A stretch of DNA of 64,000 bases from Kaistia defluvii (GCF_040548815.1 NZ_JBEPSM010000001.1:2356001-2420000), one strand, 5' to 3'. Positions 23,944 through 32,415 are shown, counted from the first letter of the stretch. Program-made: numbers and translations. Notes: generated by a model not told the origin, from the letters alone.

Positions 23944-25032
23944 CTATGTGTAGGGGATCTTCCACTCGATCTCGGCGATGGCGCCCCAATGGCGCGGATC
24001 GGCCGAATTCGACTTGTCGATGATGAAGGGCGGAATGATCAGCGTCGGGCCGGTCTTGCCGGCGACGATCTCGCCCTTCTCCCAGAAGTACTTCTTGTTC
24101 TCGTACGGGCCGATCGGAACGGCCTGCTTCTTCATCGAATAGGTGCCGAGCATCTCGACCGCGATCTGGCCATAGGCGATCGGATCCTGCGACACGCAGG
24201 CGTCCATGAAGCCGTCCTGGATCCACTTCAGCGCGACCGGCTCGCCGTCGATGTTGACGAAGATGACGTGGCCTTCCTCGCCGACCTTCTTCCAGCGACC
24301 CTTCTGCTGCAGCGCCGTCACGATGCCGCGCGAAGGCGAATCGGAGGGAGCATGCACCGCGTCGAGATCCGGGAATTCCGACAGCGTCGAAAGCGTCACG
24401 GCCAGCATCTGGTCGAGCGCGCCTTCTGTCGGACGGGCGAGATACTTGATCTCCGGATACTTGGCGAACTCGGCGTCCATGCCTTCCTTGCGCAGGCGCC
24501 AGGCGACGCTTTGCAGCGCGCCGAAGCAGTTCAGCACGGTGCCCTTCGGGCTGCCATACTTGGCGGTTAGGCGCTTGATGATCTCCTGGGCCGCCATCTG
24601 GCCGCCGAGGTAATTGTCGAACGAGACGGTGATCGCGACGTCGCCGCCATCGGCCGGCGTGTCGATGATGCCGACCGGAATGCCCTTCTGGTTATAGCGG
24701 CGGATCGCCGAAACGATCGCCTGGCTGTCGATCGGGTCGCTGATGATCGCCGAAGGGTCGGAGAGCATCAGGCTCTGCCACTGCTCCAGCTGGCGGGTGT
24801 TGTCGAAATTAGCGTTGGTCGCCTGGAATTCCCACTTGTTCGCCTGGACCGCGCGCTTCACGGCCTCTTCCTGGATGACGAAGAAGTAGTAATCGAGGCT
24901 CTTGTTGCTATAGGGAACGAAGACGCGGTCCGCCGCAAAAGCGCTGCTGCTCCCGCCGACCATTGCCCCGACACCGAGAGCCGCGCCTGCCTTGAGCAGG
25001 CCGCGACGGCTGAGGTTGTTCACGTTTGTCAC
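23944..25032 (-). CDS. Ribose-type ABC importer periplasmic binding protein, Tat signal
   Basis: A 362-residue family-1-type (Peripla_BP_4) sugar-binding protein. The N-terminus carries a twin-arginine motif (LSRRGLLK), a hydrophobic stretch and AFAAD cleavage near residue 34, so it is probably exported folded. Body motifs: ATNANFDNTRQLEQWQSLM and DPIDSQAIVSAIRRYNQKGIPVGIIDTP, typical of ribose/galactose-binding relatives. First gene of the importer operon. A perfect TAGT-TTC-ACTA motif lies 55 bases upstream of the start, linking it to the RpiR-type sites near 30.7-30.9 kb. Ligand unknown; pentose or polyol is plausible from neighbours. Confidence 0.92.
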   Translation of the reverse strand: MTNVNNLSRRGLLKAGAALGVGAMVGGSSSAFAADRVFVPYSNKSLDYYFFVIQEEAVKRAVQANKWEFQATNANFDNTRQLEQWQSLMLSDPSAIISDPIDSQAIVSAIRRYNQKGIPVGIIDTPADGGDVAITVSFDNYLGGQMAAQEIIKRLTAKYGSPKGTVLNCFGALQSVAWRLRKEGMDAEFAKYPEIKYLARPTEGALDQMLAVTLSTLSEFPDLDAVHAPSDSPSRGIVTALQQKGRWKKVGEEGHVIFVNIDGEPVALKWIQDGFMDACVSQDPIAYGQIAVEMLGTYSMKKQAVPIGPYENKKYFWEKGEIVAGKTGPTLIIPPFIIDKSNSADPRHWGAIAEIEWKIPYT

Positions 25033-25086
25033 TCAATCCTCCCATGTCCCATCGGCTCCCTAATCCCTGCCGACTGGAATGCAATC

Positions 25087-25097
25087 TAGTTTCACTA
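25087..25097. promoter_or_regulatory. Putative RpiR operator TAGT-TTC-ACTA (site A)
   Basis: A perfect 4-3-4 inverted repeat 55 bases upstream of the binding-protein start. The same 11-base pattern occurs at 25271, 30672 and 30865, all in the gaps flanking the RpiR-containing operon. Confidence 0.5.
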
Positions 25098-25211
25098 CAT
25101 CACGACGGACTGTCAATGGCCTAGCGGCGCGTGGCGATCCGGTATTTTTGGCTTAAATAGTTGATTTGATAGTCGAATATATGGAAATCGCGGACACCCC
25201 AATCCGGCACC

Positions 25212-25229
25212 TCCCCGCCACAACGGGGA
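25212..25229 (-). terminator. Hairpin downstream of rpiA (possible operon end)
   Basis: TCCCCG (25212-25217) pairs with CGGGGA (25224-25229) across a 6-base loop, 55-70 bases past the rpiA stop. There is no U-tract on the minus strand, so terminator function is uncertain. Confidence 0.3.
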
Positions 25230-25270
25230 AGCTTGGAAGCTGGCCACGGAACCGTTCTGGAGCGGGATGT

Positions 25271-25281
25271 TTGTTTTACTA
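25271..25281. promoter_or_regulatory. Putative RpiR operator TTGT-TTT-ACTA (site B)
   Basis: One mismatch from the TAGT-N3-ACTA palindrome; the right half ACTACATCA is identical to site A. It lies immediately beyond the rpiA stop codon, about 240 bases upstream of the binding-protein start. Confidence 0.4.
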
Positions 25282-25283
25282 CA

Positions 25284-25988
25284 TCACCGCATGGCAACAT
25301 AGGCGGTGCCGTCGAAGCAGCCGACGACCATTCCCTGCGATTCCCGCGTGAACAGGCCATTCTCGACGACGCCCGGGATCTGGTTGAGCTTGATTTCCAG
25401 CTGTTCCGGATTGGGAATGACGCCGCAGCGGCAGTCGAGGATGAAGTTGCCGCTATCGGTCACGACAGGCTGGCCGTCCTTCATCCGCCGCACGATGACA
25501 GCTTCGGCGATGCCATGCTCGGCCAACAGGCGCGAAACCATGCGCTCCGTCTGCTTCCAGGCGAACTGAACCACCTCGACCGGCAGCGGGAATCCGCCGA
25601 GCTGGTCGACGATCTTGGTCTCGTCGCAGATGGTGATCATCTGCTTCGAGGCATGGGCGACGATCTTTTCCCAGAGCAGGCAGGCGCCGCCGCCCTTGAT
25701 CATGCGGAACTGCCGGTCGATCTCGTCCGGGCCATCGACGGTCAGGTCCAGCTCGCCGATCTCGTTGGGATCGGTGATCTTGATGCCGACTTCCCGGGCG
25801 ACGTCATTGGTGGCGCGCGACGTGGTCGTGCAGGTGACCTTGAGGCCGGCGGCGACATGCTTGCCAAGCTCACGCACGAAGAAATGCGACGTCGTGCCGG
25901 AGCCGAGGCCGAGCTTCATGCCGTCGCGCACGAATTCCTCGATCACCTTGCGGCCGGCTACCTTCTTGGCTTCATCCTGAGTGGTCAT
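25284..25988 (-). CDS. rpiA: Ribose-5-phosphate isomerase A
   Basis: A 234-residue RpiA, interconverting ribose 5-phosphate and ribulose 5-phosphate in the cytoplasm. Family signatures are clear: LGLGSGTTSHFFVRELG (phosphate loop), VDGPDEID (active-site Asp pair), IKGGGACLLWEKIVA (catalytic Glu and Lys) and the C-terminal NQIPGVVENGLF. Full length. It is the last gene of an ALDH-xylulokinase-HAD-RpiR-rpiA operon, so it feeds pentose phosphate made by the kinase into the pentose phosphate pathway. Since rpiA is normally housekeeping, this may be a second, catabolic copy. Confidence 0.97.
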   Translation of the reverse strand: MTTQDEAKKVAGRKVIEEFVRDGMKLGLGSGTTSHFFVRELGKHVAAGLKVTCTTTSRATNDVAREVGIKITDPNEIGELDLTVDGPDEIDRQFRMIKGGGACLLWEKIVAHASKQMITICDETKIVDQLGGFPLPVEVVQFAWKQTERMVSRLLAEHGIAEAVIVRRMKDGQPVVTDSGNFILDCRCGVIPNPEQLEIKLNQIPGVVENGLFTRESQGMVVGCFDGTAYVAMR

Positions 25989-26025
25989 GTCTTGTCCTTC
26001 GAATGCGAAACGGATCGGCCGGCGG

Positions 26026-26868
26026 TCAGATCTTGTCGGTCTGCCACGAATCGAGCGCCGGCAACTGGTCGGGGAATTCGCTGCCGCTGGTGACGGCGAT
26101 CGAGGTCACCAGCATGTTGATCACCAAATGATGATTGAGCCGCGAGGCGAGCGGCGTCAGCAGTTCCGTGCGGTCATAGGGCGTCACCGCGATCAGCACA
26201 TCGGACACATGCGCCAGCGGGCTGTCCGCCGCCGTGATCGAGACGACCCGGGCGCCGCCGGTGCGGGCAGCGATGGCCAGTTCGATCATCTGCTTGGTGT
26301 GGCCGGACTGCGAGAAGATCAGCGCCACCTCATTGGGCCGCGATGCTTCGGCGTGCAGCCACTGCTTGGTGCGGCCCATCACGGCCGCGCAGCGCATGCC
26401 GAGCCGCTGGAACTTGTGCTCGGCGTCGACCGCCGTCACCTCGGAAATGCCCGTGGCATAGATGCCGACCCAGCTTGCCGCCTGCAGCAGCCGGGCGCCC
26501 TCCTCGATCTGGGCGGGCAGCAGATCCTCCAACGCGCGCTGGATCGCATTCAGCGAATTGCGCGCGGTCTTGCGGACGATGTTCTCGATCGAGTCGCCCG
26601 GCACGATCTGCTCATAGGCGAAGGGCGCCGACGGCACGAGGCTCTGCGCCAGGTTGAGCTTGAAGTCCTGATAGCCCTCGAAGCCGAAGCGGCGGCAGAA
26701 GCGCATCACGGTGGGGTCGCTGACGTCGCATTCCTGCGACAGCCGCGCCATGCTCATATGGATGACCTTGCCGGGATGCGTCTTGACGAAATTGCCCAGC
26801 CGCTGCTCGGCCGGCCCCATCCGGTCTTGCTCCTGGAGAATGCGCTGCAGCAGGCTGTTGGCTGACAT
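26026..26868 (-). CDS. RpiR/MurR-family transcriptional regulator
   Basis: A 280-residue regulator with an N-terminal RpiR helix-turn-helix (SMARLSQECDVSDPTVMRFCRRFGFEGYQDFK, residues about 38-70, seen in two pieces) and a C-terminal SIS sugar-phosphate-binding domain (YATGISEVTAVDAEHKFQRLG, FSQSGHTKQMIELA). Such proteins sense phosphosugars. It lies between the HAD phosphatase (10 bases) and rpiA (37 bases), so it is autogenously expressed within the operon. Four TAGT-N3-ACTA-like sites in the two intergenic regions flanking the operon are its probable targets. Confidence 0.93.
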   Translation of the reverse strand: MSANSLLQRILQEQDRMGPAEQRLGNFVKTHPGKVIHMSMARLSQECDVSDPTVMRFCRRFGFEGYQDFKLNLAQSLVPSAPFAYEQIVPGDSIENIVRKTARNSLNAIQRALEDLLPAQIEEGARLLQAASWVGIYATGISEVTAVDAEHKFQRLGMRCAAVMGRTKQWLHAEASRPNEVALIFSQSGHTKQMIELAIAARTGGARVVSITAADSPLAHVSDVLIAVTPYDRTELLTPLASRLNHHLVINMLVTSIAVTSGSEFPDQLPALDSWQTDKI

Positions 26869-26878
26869 CCGCTATCCC

Positions 26879-27559
26879 TCAGCTGGCCGCTTGGACGGGC
26901 CGGTAGGCCATGAGATCGAGCAGCCGCGTCAGACGCTGCTCAGGCTCTGCCGGCACCAGCTTGCCGCCGCCCCAGGGAACGACGAAGAACGGCGCGTCGG
27001 CGCCCACCGCTGTCGCCTGGTCGACCGTAGTGTCGCCGACATAGGCCCACTCGCCCTCGCCGAGCCCCATGAGCTTCGTCACGGCCAGAAGATGGCCGGG
27101 ATCGGGCTTGCAGGCCGGCACCGCATCCGCGCCGAGCACGGCATCGAACAGGGGCGCGATGCCGAGCAAGTCGAGGACGCGAAGCGTCAGCGCATGCGGC
27201 TTGTTGGTGCAGATGCCGAGGCGAAAACCTGCCTGCTTCAGCGCCGCCAGATCCTCGCGGACATGGCTGTAGAATCGGGTCAGCCGCGCCGGCGCCTCGC
27301 CATAATGGGCGAGATAGGCGGCATGCGCGGCTCGAATCGTCTCGTCGTCGCTCGGCAGGCCGAGCTCGACCAGCATGTCGAGCAGCAGCCGGCGCGGGCC
27401 ATTGCCGATGAAGCGCTCGACGAATTCCGTCTCCTGCTCCGGCCAGCCGCGCGAGCACAGATAGGCATTCACCGCCGCCGCGATATCCGGCGCGCTGTCA
27501 ATCAGCGTGCCGTCGAGGTCGAAAATCAGCGCCCCATAGGCAGGCAGCGGCTTGGTCAT
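26879..27559 (-). CDS. HAD-superfamily phosphatase, phosphoglycolate phosphatase (Gph)-like
   Basis: A 226-residue HAD hydrolase. DLDGTLIDS holds the nucleophile and acid/base aspartates; CTNKP is motif II; KPDP gives the motif III Lys; GDTTVDQATA is motif IV. A helical cap follows motif I. The set matches phosphoglycolate phosphatases. I chose the ATG at 27557-27559, the first residue of MTKPLPAYG, 31 bases after the xylulokinase gene. In a pentose operon it may remove phosphate from 2-phosphoglycolate or an off-pathway sugar phosphate; specificity cannot be read from sequence. Confidence 0.9.
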   Translation of the reverse strand: MTKPLPAYGALIFDLDGTLIDSAPDIAAAVNAYLCSRGWPEQETEFVERFIGNGPRRLLLDMLVELGLPSDDETIRAAHAAYLAHYGEAPARLTRFYSHVREDLAALKQAGFRLGICTNKPHALTLRVLDLLGIAPLFDAVLGADAVPACKPDPGHLLAVTKLMGLGEGEWAYVGDTTVDQATAVGADAPFFVVPWGGGKLVPAEPEQRLTRLLDLMAYRPVQAAS

Positions 27560-27590
27560 GTCCGTCTCTCTGTCGACAATACCGGTCTCG

Positions 27591-29111
27591 TCACGCATCG
27601 AGCTTCGCTTCCGCAATCGCCGCGAAGCTTTGCGACAAGGCAGGATAGAGGCCTTCGAAGATGCCAAAGGCCCGGCGCAGCGTGTCGCCAGTCTCGCGAT
27701 CGGGCAACTGGCGCGTCAGCGGCTTGCAGAGCTGCGCCGCCGTCTTCGCGTCCGGCCAGATGCCGACGCCGACGCCTGCCACCAGCGCCGCACCAAACGC
27801 ACCGCCCTCGGCCGCGCCCTCGGTCGTCACCACTTCGCAATCGAACAAATCGGCCTGCATCTGGCGCCAGAGCGCCGAACGCGCCCCGCCGCCCGACGCC
27901 TTGATGACGCTGTGCTGCATCCCGATCCGCTGCATCAATCCATGGATATCGCGAAGCGCATAGGTGACGCCTTCCATGACGCTGCGCGCCAGGTCGCCGC
28001 CCTCGTGGCGGGCCGTCAGCCCGACGAAGGCGCCGCGCGCGATCGGATCGGGATGCGGGCAGCGCTCGCCATAGAGATAGGGCAGGAAGAACAGGCCCTT
28101 CGCACCAGCAGGGCTCATCGCCGCCTTCGCCACGATCTCGTCGAAGGAGAGCTTTTCGCTCCCCTGCCCCATCGAGCCCATCGTGTCGCGGAACCACGAC
28201 ATGGCGCCGCCGGCATTAAGTGAGACGCCCATGCAGTGCCAGCTATCCGGCGCGACATTGCAGAACACCTGGAGCCGGCCGTCGGGATTGTCTTCCGGCG
28301 CTTCGAGCGCGCTCGCGACAATGCCGGCCGTGCCGATCGTTGTCTGCAATTCGCCGGGCATCATCACGCCGGAGCCGAGCGTCTGGATGACGCTGTCGCC
28401 GCCACCGCCCACGACCGGAATGCCCTCCGGCAAGCCAAACAGCGCCGCCCCGGAGCGGTTCACCCGACCGGTAACGACCTGCGATTCATGGCAAGGCGGC
28501 AGCAGCGCCGGATCGATGTCGAGACGTTCGAGCAGTTCGCCGGACCATGAACGCTTGCGGACATCGAACAGGCCGGTGCCGGAAGCGTCCGAGACTTCCG
28601 TCGCGATCTCGCCGGTCAGCACCAGCCGCAGATAGTCCTTGGGGTTCACGACATGGCGGAGCTTTGCGTACAGCTCCGGCTCGTGGTTGCGCATCCAGAC
28701 GATCTTGCCGCCGGTATAGCCGACCAGCATGCGGTTGTTGGTAAGGGCCAGCAGCGCTTCGAAGCCGCCGGCCTTTTCCGTGATCTCGGCGCATTCCGCG
28801 CCGTTGCGCTGGTCGTTCCAGAGCAAGGCCGGCCGCAGCACGCGATGGGCCTCGTCGAGCGGCGTCAGGCCGTGCATCTGGCCGGAAAGGCCGATGCCGG
28901 CGATCTCGACATCGCCCCGCTCGGCCAGGACGGCGGCGACCGACTGGCGGGCACCCTCGATCCAGAGCGCGGGATCCTGCTCGGTCCAGCCGGGACGCGG
29001 CTGCGACAGGCCGTAGGTCGCGGTCGAACTGGCGAGCACGCCGCCGGCCTCGTCGATCAGGAGCGCCTTGCAGCCGGACGTGCCGATATCGATCCCCAGA
29101 AGCGCGCGCAT
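27591..29111 (-). CDS. xylB: Xylulokinase-type FGGY carbohydrate kinase
   Basis: A 506-residue FGGY kinase. LLGIDIGTSGCKALLID is the N-terminal phosphate-binding motif; GLSGQMHGL is the xylulokinase-type element with the substrate Asp region following; the C-terminal domain has GVTYALRDI and ASGGGARSALWRQMQADLF, the FGGY signature 2. It phosphorylates a ketopentose, most likely D-xylulose, with ATP. The ATG at 29109-29111 follows AAGGGGC; the longer frame has no family similarity. Four bases separate it from the aldehyde dehydrogenase. A related ketose such as ribulose or apulose is possible. Confidence 0.9.
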   Translation of the reverse strand: MRALLGIDIGTSGCKALLIDEAGGVLASSTATYGLSQPRPGWTEQDPALWIEGARQSVAAVLAERGDVEIAGIGLSGQMHGLTPLDEAHRVLRPALLWNDQRNGAECAEITEKAGGFEALLALTNNRMLVGYTGGKIVWMRNHEPELYAKLRHVVNPKDYLRLVLTGEIATEVSDASGTGLFDVRKRSWSGELLERLDIDPALLPPCHESQVVTGRVNRSGAALFGLPEGIPVVGGGGDSVIQTLGSGVMMPGELQTTIGTAGIVASALEAPEDNPDGRLQVFCNVAPDSWHCMGVSLNAGGAMSWFRDTMGSMGQGSEKLSFDEIVAKAAMSPAGAKGLFFLPYLYGERCPHPDPIARGAFVGLTARHEGGDLARSVMEGVTYALRDIHGLMQRIGMQHSVIKASGGGARSALWRQMQADLFDCEVVTTEGAAEGGAFGAALVAGVGVGIWPDAKTAAQLCKPLTRQLPDRETGDTLRRAFGIFEGLYPALSQSFAAIAEAKLDA

Positions 29112-29115
29112 GATG

Positions 29116-30579
29116 CTAGCGCCCCTTCGGCTCATCATGGCGGATGCGGATATGCTTGAAGTTGAAATATTCGAGCATTCCCTCGCGGCCATGCTCATAG
29201 CCAACGCCGCTCTGCTTGCGACCGCCATAAGGCGCGTTCATGACGCCGGCATCGACATTGTTGACCGCCACATTGCCGTAGTCGAGACGCGTGGTGAGGT
29301 AGCGCACCTCGTCCATGTCCTTGGCGTAGACATAGGATGCGAGACCGTAGGGCGTGTCGTTGGCGCGCGCGATCGCCTCGTCGAGACCGTCATAGGGCGC
29401 GACTCCCAGCAGCGGCCCGAACGTCTCCTCGCTCATCACCTTCATGGCATGCGTGCAATCGGCAACCACGGTCGGGCGGAAGAAATGCCCGCGCGCGAAA
29501 GCCTCACCTTCCGGCGCCGCGCCGCCCGTCACCAGCCGTGCCCCCTTGGCCAGCGCATCGCCGAGATGCTCCTTCGTCTTGGCGAGGGGATCGGCCGAAG
29601 CCATCGCGCCGAGATCGGCATCCGGCTTATCGAGGCCGTTGCCGATGGTCAGCGCCTCGGCCGCGACCTTCACCTTGGCCAGGAACGCCTCGTAGATCGG
29701 ACGGGCGACATAGACCCGGTTAATCGCGATGCAGATCTGGCCCATATTGCGGAATGAGCGGCGCACCGCGCCCTTGACGGCCGCATCGAGATCCGCGGAT
29801 TCCGTGACGATCATCGGGCAATTGCCGCCAAGCTCCAGTGACATGCGCTTGACCGTGGTGGCGGACTGCTGGATCCGCAGGCCGACGCTGCTCGAACCGG
29901 TGAAGGCGATCTTGTCGACGCCCGGATGCTCGACCAGCGCCTGGCCGACCACGGAGCCCGGCCCGGTGATGACATTGACGACACCGGCCGGAATCTTGGC
30001 TTCCTCGACCTTCCGGGCGATCGCCAGCGCCGTGAACGGCGTCAGATCGGCCGGCTTGATGACGATGGTGCAGCCGGCGGCGAGCGAGGCGCACAGCTTC
30101 CAGCCGACCAGCTCGGCCGGATAGTTCCACGGCGTGATCGCGCCGACGACGCCGATCGGCTCGCGGATGACCAGGCTGTGATGATCGGTGGTGTCGCCCG
30201 GCACGATCTCGCCATGCACGCGGACCGCTTCCTCGGCGTAGAAATGGCAGGCTTCGGCGAGCTTCAGGATTTCGCCGCGCGCCTCGTTGAGCGGCTTCCC
30301 CTGCTCCATCGTCATGATCCGCGCCATGCCGTCCGCATCGGCGGCGATGGCGTCGCCCAGCCGATGCAGCGCCCCGGAGCGCGCCTTGGCCGGCAGATCG
30401 GCCCAGCCGCGGAAGGCCGCGCGCGCCGCGGCGACGGCCTCGTTGATCTCGTCCGCGGTCGAGGCGGCGATCTCGCCGATCGACTCGCCCGTCGCCGGGT
30501 TGAGGACCGCGATGCGGGCGCCCACGCCCGTCTTCCAGCCGCCACCGATGAACAGCTTACCACTCAATTCCGAGATCAT
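29116..30579 (-). CDS. NAD(P)-dependent aldehyde dehydrogenase of the pentose operon
   Basis: A 487-residue ALDH with TPWNYPAEL, KPADLTP (cofactor Lys), FTGSSSVG, Glu in MSLELGGN and the catalytic Cys in FRNMGQICIAINRVYV; C-terminal GRKQSGVGYEHGREG. It heads the ALDH-xylulokinase-HAD-RpiR-rpiA operon. Together with the divergent SDR dehydrogenase it could oxidise a polyol or an aldehyde by-product such as glycolaldehyde. Sequence does not fix the substrate. Site C of the TAGT-N3-ACTA motif lies about 95 bases upstream. Confidence 0.92.
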   Translation of the reverse strand: MISELSGKLFIGGGWKTGVGARIAVLNPATGESIGEIAASTADEINEAVAAARAAFRGWADLPAKARSGALHRLGDAIAADADGMARIMTMEQGKPLNEARGEILKLAEACHFYAEEAVRVHGEIVPGDTTDHHSLVIREPIGVVGAITPWNYPAELVGWKLCASLAAGCTIVIKPADLTPFTALAIARKVEEAKIPAGVVNVITGPGSVVGQALVEHPGVDKIAFTGSSSVGLRIQQSATTVKRMSLELGGNCPMIVTESADLDAAVKGAVRRSFRNMGQICIAINRVYVARPIYEAFLAKVKVAAEALTIGNGLDKPDADLGAMASADPLAKTKEHLGDALAKGARLVTGGAAPEGEAFARGHFFRPTVVADCTHAMKVMSEETFGPLLGVAPYDGLDEAIARANDTPYGLASYVYAKDMDEVRYLTTRLDYGNVAVNNVDAGVMNAPYGGRKQSGVGYEHGREGMLEYFNFKHIRIRHDEPKGR

Positions 30580-30671
30580 TTCATCCGTCCCTGTAACCCG
30601 GCGGCACGCTCATTCGAACCCGTGCCGGGCATGGAAACAGCCCATCCGAGGCCGTGCATGGCGGCAGAATA

Positions 30672-30682
30672 TAGCATAACTA
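30672..30682. promoter_or_regulatory. Putative RpiR operator TAGC-ATA-ACTA (site C)
   Basis: One mismatch from the TAGT-N3-ACTA palindrome, followed by CACA as in the related sites; about 93 bases upstream of the ALDH start. Confidence 0.4.
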
Positions 30683-30864
30683 CACAAGCACAAGGCCGGC
30701 CGACGCCCGAGCTGTGGAAGCGACGAGGCAGAACCGGACACTTGACCCAAACGTCTAGGATCGCTGCCTTTTCCGCGCCCTGAAGCGCTCAGGATGCTGA
30801 CCTTCCGACCTTGGCCTAGCGCCGCGCAGCCAGGGTAAACAGGAGCACCCCTGGGCCAACTTGA

Positions 30865-30875
30865 TAGTTTTACTA
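30865..30875. promoter_or_regulatory. Putative RpiR operator TAGT-TTT-ACTA (site D)
   Basis: A perfect 4-3-4 inverted repeat in the middle of the divergent region; with sites A-C it defines a local RpiR regulon covering both flanking transporters. Confidence 0.5.
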
Positions 30876-31039
30876 CGATGTCGAGACGCGGGTTCTGGCC
30901 TCCCCCTTCCGCGCTCGCCCGCGGCGCCTATTTTCCATCCCACAGAGCACCCCTACCCCGCGTGCATTGCACACTACAAAATCGCCGGCTGCCGACGAGG
31001 AGAGGCACTCAAGCGCCGATTGACAGCCTTTCCCGTGCG

Positions 31040-31053
31040 TGCATAGCTATGCA
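31040..31053. promoter_or_regulatory. 14-base perfect palindrome, possible LacI-type operator
   Basis: TGCATAGCTATGCA has the length and TGCA ends common in LacI-family operators, though the centre is GC rather than the usual CG. It lies about 195 bases upstream of the binding-protein gene whose operon ends with a LacI regulator. Confidence 0.35.
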
Positions 31054-31248
31054 AGGCCAGAAAACATAATGGGTCGTTGCGGAAAGTCCGAGAGACAGCC
31101 GCCAGCTTTTTTGCATCCGGACGACAGGCGCGCCAACGCCGTTCGCCGGTGGCGGAATCATCAATTCGAGGGAAGACGGACAGCCGGAAACGACACATAA
31201 AAACGGAGCCCCGGCGGCCAGGGCGCTCCAAACAGGGAGGAGTGTTCA

Positions 31249-32349
31249 ATGGGCAATAAACTCATCTCCGGCACATTGGGGAAGCCGATCAAGCGGCGAG
31301 ACATCCTCAAGGGCGCAGGCCTGATCGGCATGGCGGGCGTGTTCCCGGCCATCCTCACCCGATCCGCCTTTGCCGCCGACAAGCCGACCGTCGTCAATTC
31401 GATCCGGTCGCTGTCCAACCCCTATCATGCGACCTGGAACAAGGGCGGGGCAGCCTTCGCCAAGTCGGTCGGTGCCGACTACGTCACCCTCGTCACCGAG
31501 GGCAACAGCGAGAAGGGCATCGCCGACATCAAGGCGATCCTGGCCAAGACGGGCGGCAATGCCGTCATCAACGTCGATCCGAACGACAGCCCGGACGCCC
31601 GGGCGATCGTCGAGGCCGCCAAGGCCGCCGGCGCCTATGTCGTCACCCAGTGGAACAAGCCGGCCGACCTGCATCCCTGGGATTACGATCCCAACTACGT
31701 CGCCCACATCTCGTTCAGCGGGGTGCCCTACGGCAAGGCCATGGCTGAAACGCTGATCAAGAAGATGGGCGGCAAGGGCGGCATCGTCGCGCTGGGCGGC
31801 ATCGAGTCGAACGTGCCCGCCATCGAGCGCAAGAAGGGCCTGATGGAGGCGCTCGCCGCCCATCCCGACGTCAAGCTGCTCGACTACCAGGTCGCCAACT
31901 GGTCCGCGACCGAGGCGCTCGACAAGACCAATGCCTGGCTGACCCAGTTTGGCGACCAGATCACCGGCATCTGGGCCGCGAATGACGACATGGCGCTCGC
32001 CGCCGTGGAGGCTCTGCGCGCCGACGGCCGCGCCGGCAAGGTGCCAGTGACGGGCGTGGACGGCATCCAGCTCGCCGTCGAGGCGATCCAGAAGGGCGAA
32101 CTGGCCGGCACCGTCGCCTGGGATCCGTACTGGCAGGGCGGCATGGGCCTCGCCATCGGCTACGCGGCCAAGACCGGCGTCTTCGACCCGGCCAAGGAGC
32201 CGAAGGAACATCGGGAATTCTACGGCAAGGGCGTGATCATCACCGACGAGAACGCCAATACTTACTATGCCGAGAATATCGCGGCCGAGCCGAAGATGGA
32301 CTGGAATGACATCTGGGGCCGTGTCAGCGGCCAGATCCAGTACGACTGA
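31249..32349 (+). CDS. Ribose-type ABC importer periplasmic binding protein, Tat signal
   Basis: A 366-residue sugar-binding protein. The N-terminus has a twin-arginine-like motif (IKRRDILKGAG), a hydrophobic region and cleavage after SAFA near residue 42. The mature part has the Peripla_BP_4 pattern (NPYHATWNKGGAAFAKSVGA, DPNDSPDARAIVEAAKAAGAYV, GIWAANDDMALAAVEAL, each seen within a two-lobed fold). GGGAGGAG precedes the ATG. First gene of a six-gene unit with two permeases, an ATPase, an SDR and a LacI regulator. Pentose or polyol import is inferred from the divergent xylulokinase/rpiA operon. Confidence 0.93.
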   Translation: MGNKLISGTLGKPIKRRDILKGAGLIGMAGVFPAILTRSAFAADKPTVVNSIRSLSNPYHATWNKGGAAFAKSVGADYVTLVTEGNSEKGIADIKAILAKTGGNAVINVDPNDSPDARAIVEAAKAAGAYVVTQWNKPADLHPWDYDPNYVAHISFSGVPYGKAMAETLIKKMGGKGGIVALGGIESNVPAIERKKGLMEALAAHPDVKLLDYQVANWSATEALDKTNAWLTQFGDQITGIWAANDDMALAAVEALRADGRAGKVPVTGVDGIQLAVEAIQKGELAGTVAWDPYWQGGMGLAIGYAAKTGVFDPAKEPKEHREFYGKGVIITDENANTYYAENIAAEPKMDWNDIWGRVSGQIQYD

Positions 32350-32363
32350 CCGCCTCCCGGGGC

Positions 32364-32415
32364 GGGCGCGCCTGGTGTGCGCCCATCGCCGGCTCCTGTG
32401 TATCGGAGCCGGCGA
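32364..32415 (+). promoter_or_regulatory. Two tandem intercistronic hairpins after binding-protein gene
   Basis: GGGCGC (32364-32369) pairs with GCGCCC (32379-32384), and TCGCCGGCTCC (32386-32396) pairs perfectly with 32405-32415 over an 8-base loop. They occupy the 146-base gap between binding protein and permease genes and probably tune the protein ratio through RNA stability or partial termination. Confidence 0.65.

Larger units (their letters stand above)
30580..31248. other. 669-base divergent regulatory region between ALDH-xylB operon and sugar ABC operon
   Basis: No supportable gene; short open frames here lack ribosome-binding sites and family similarity. It contains RpiR-type sites at 30672 and 30865, a GTGCA-T-TGCAC palindrome at 30962-30972 and the perfect 14-base palindrome TGCATAGCTATGCA at 31040-31053. 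GGGAGGAG precedes the downstream ATG. This is a large, AT-richer control region. Confidence 0.6.

Noticed and set aside
30755..31418. Several short open frames in the large divergent region
   Set aside because: None has a ribosome-binding site or recognisable domain, and they overlap operator-like palindromes.
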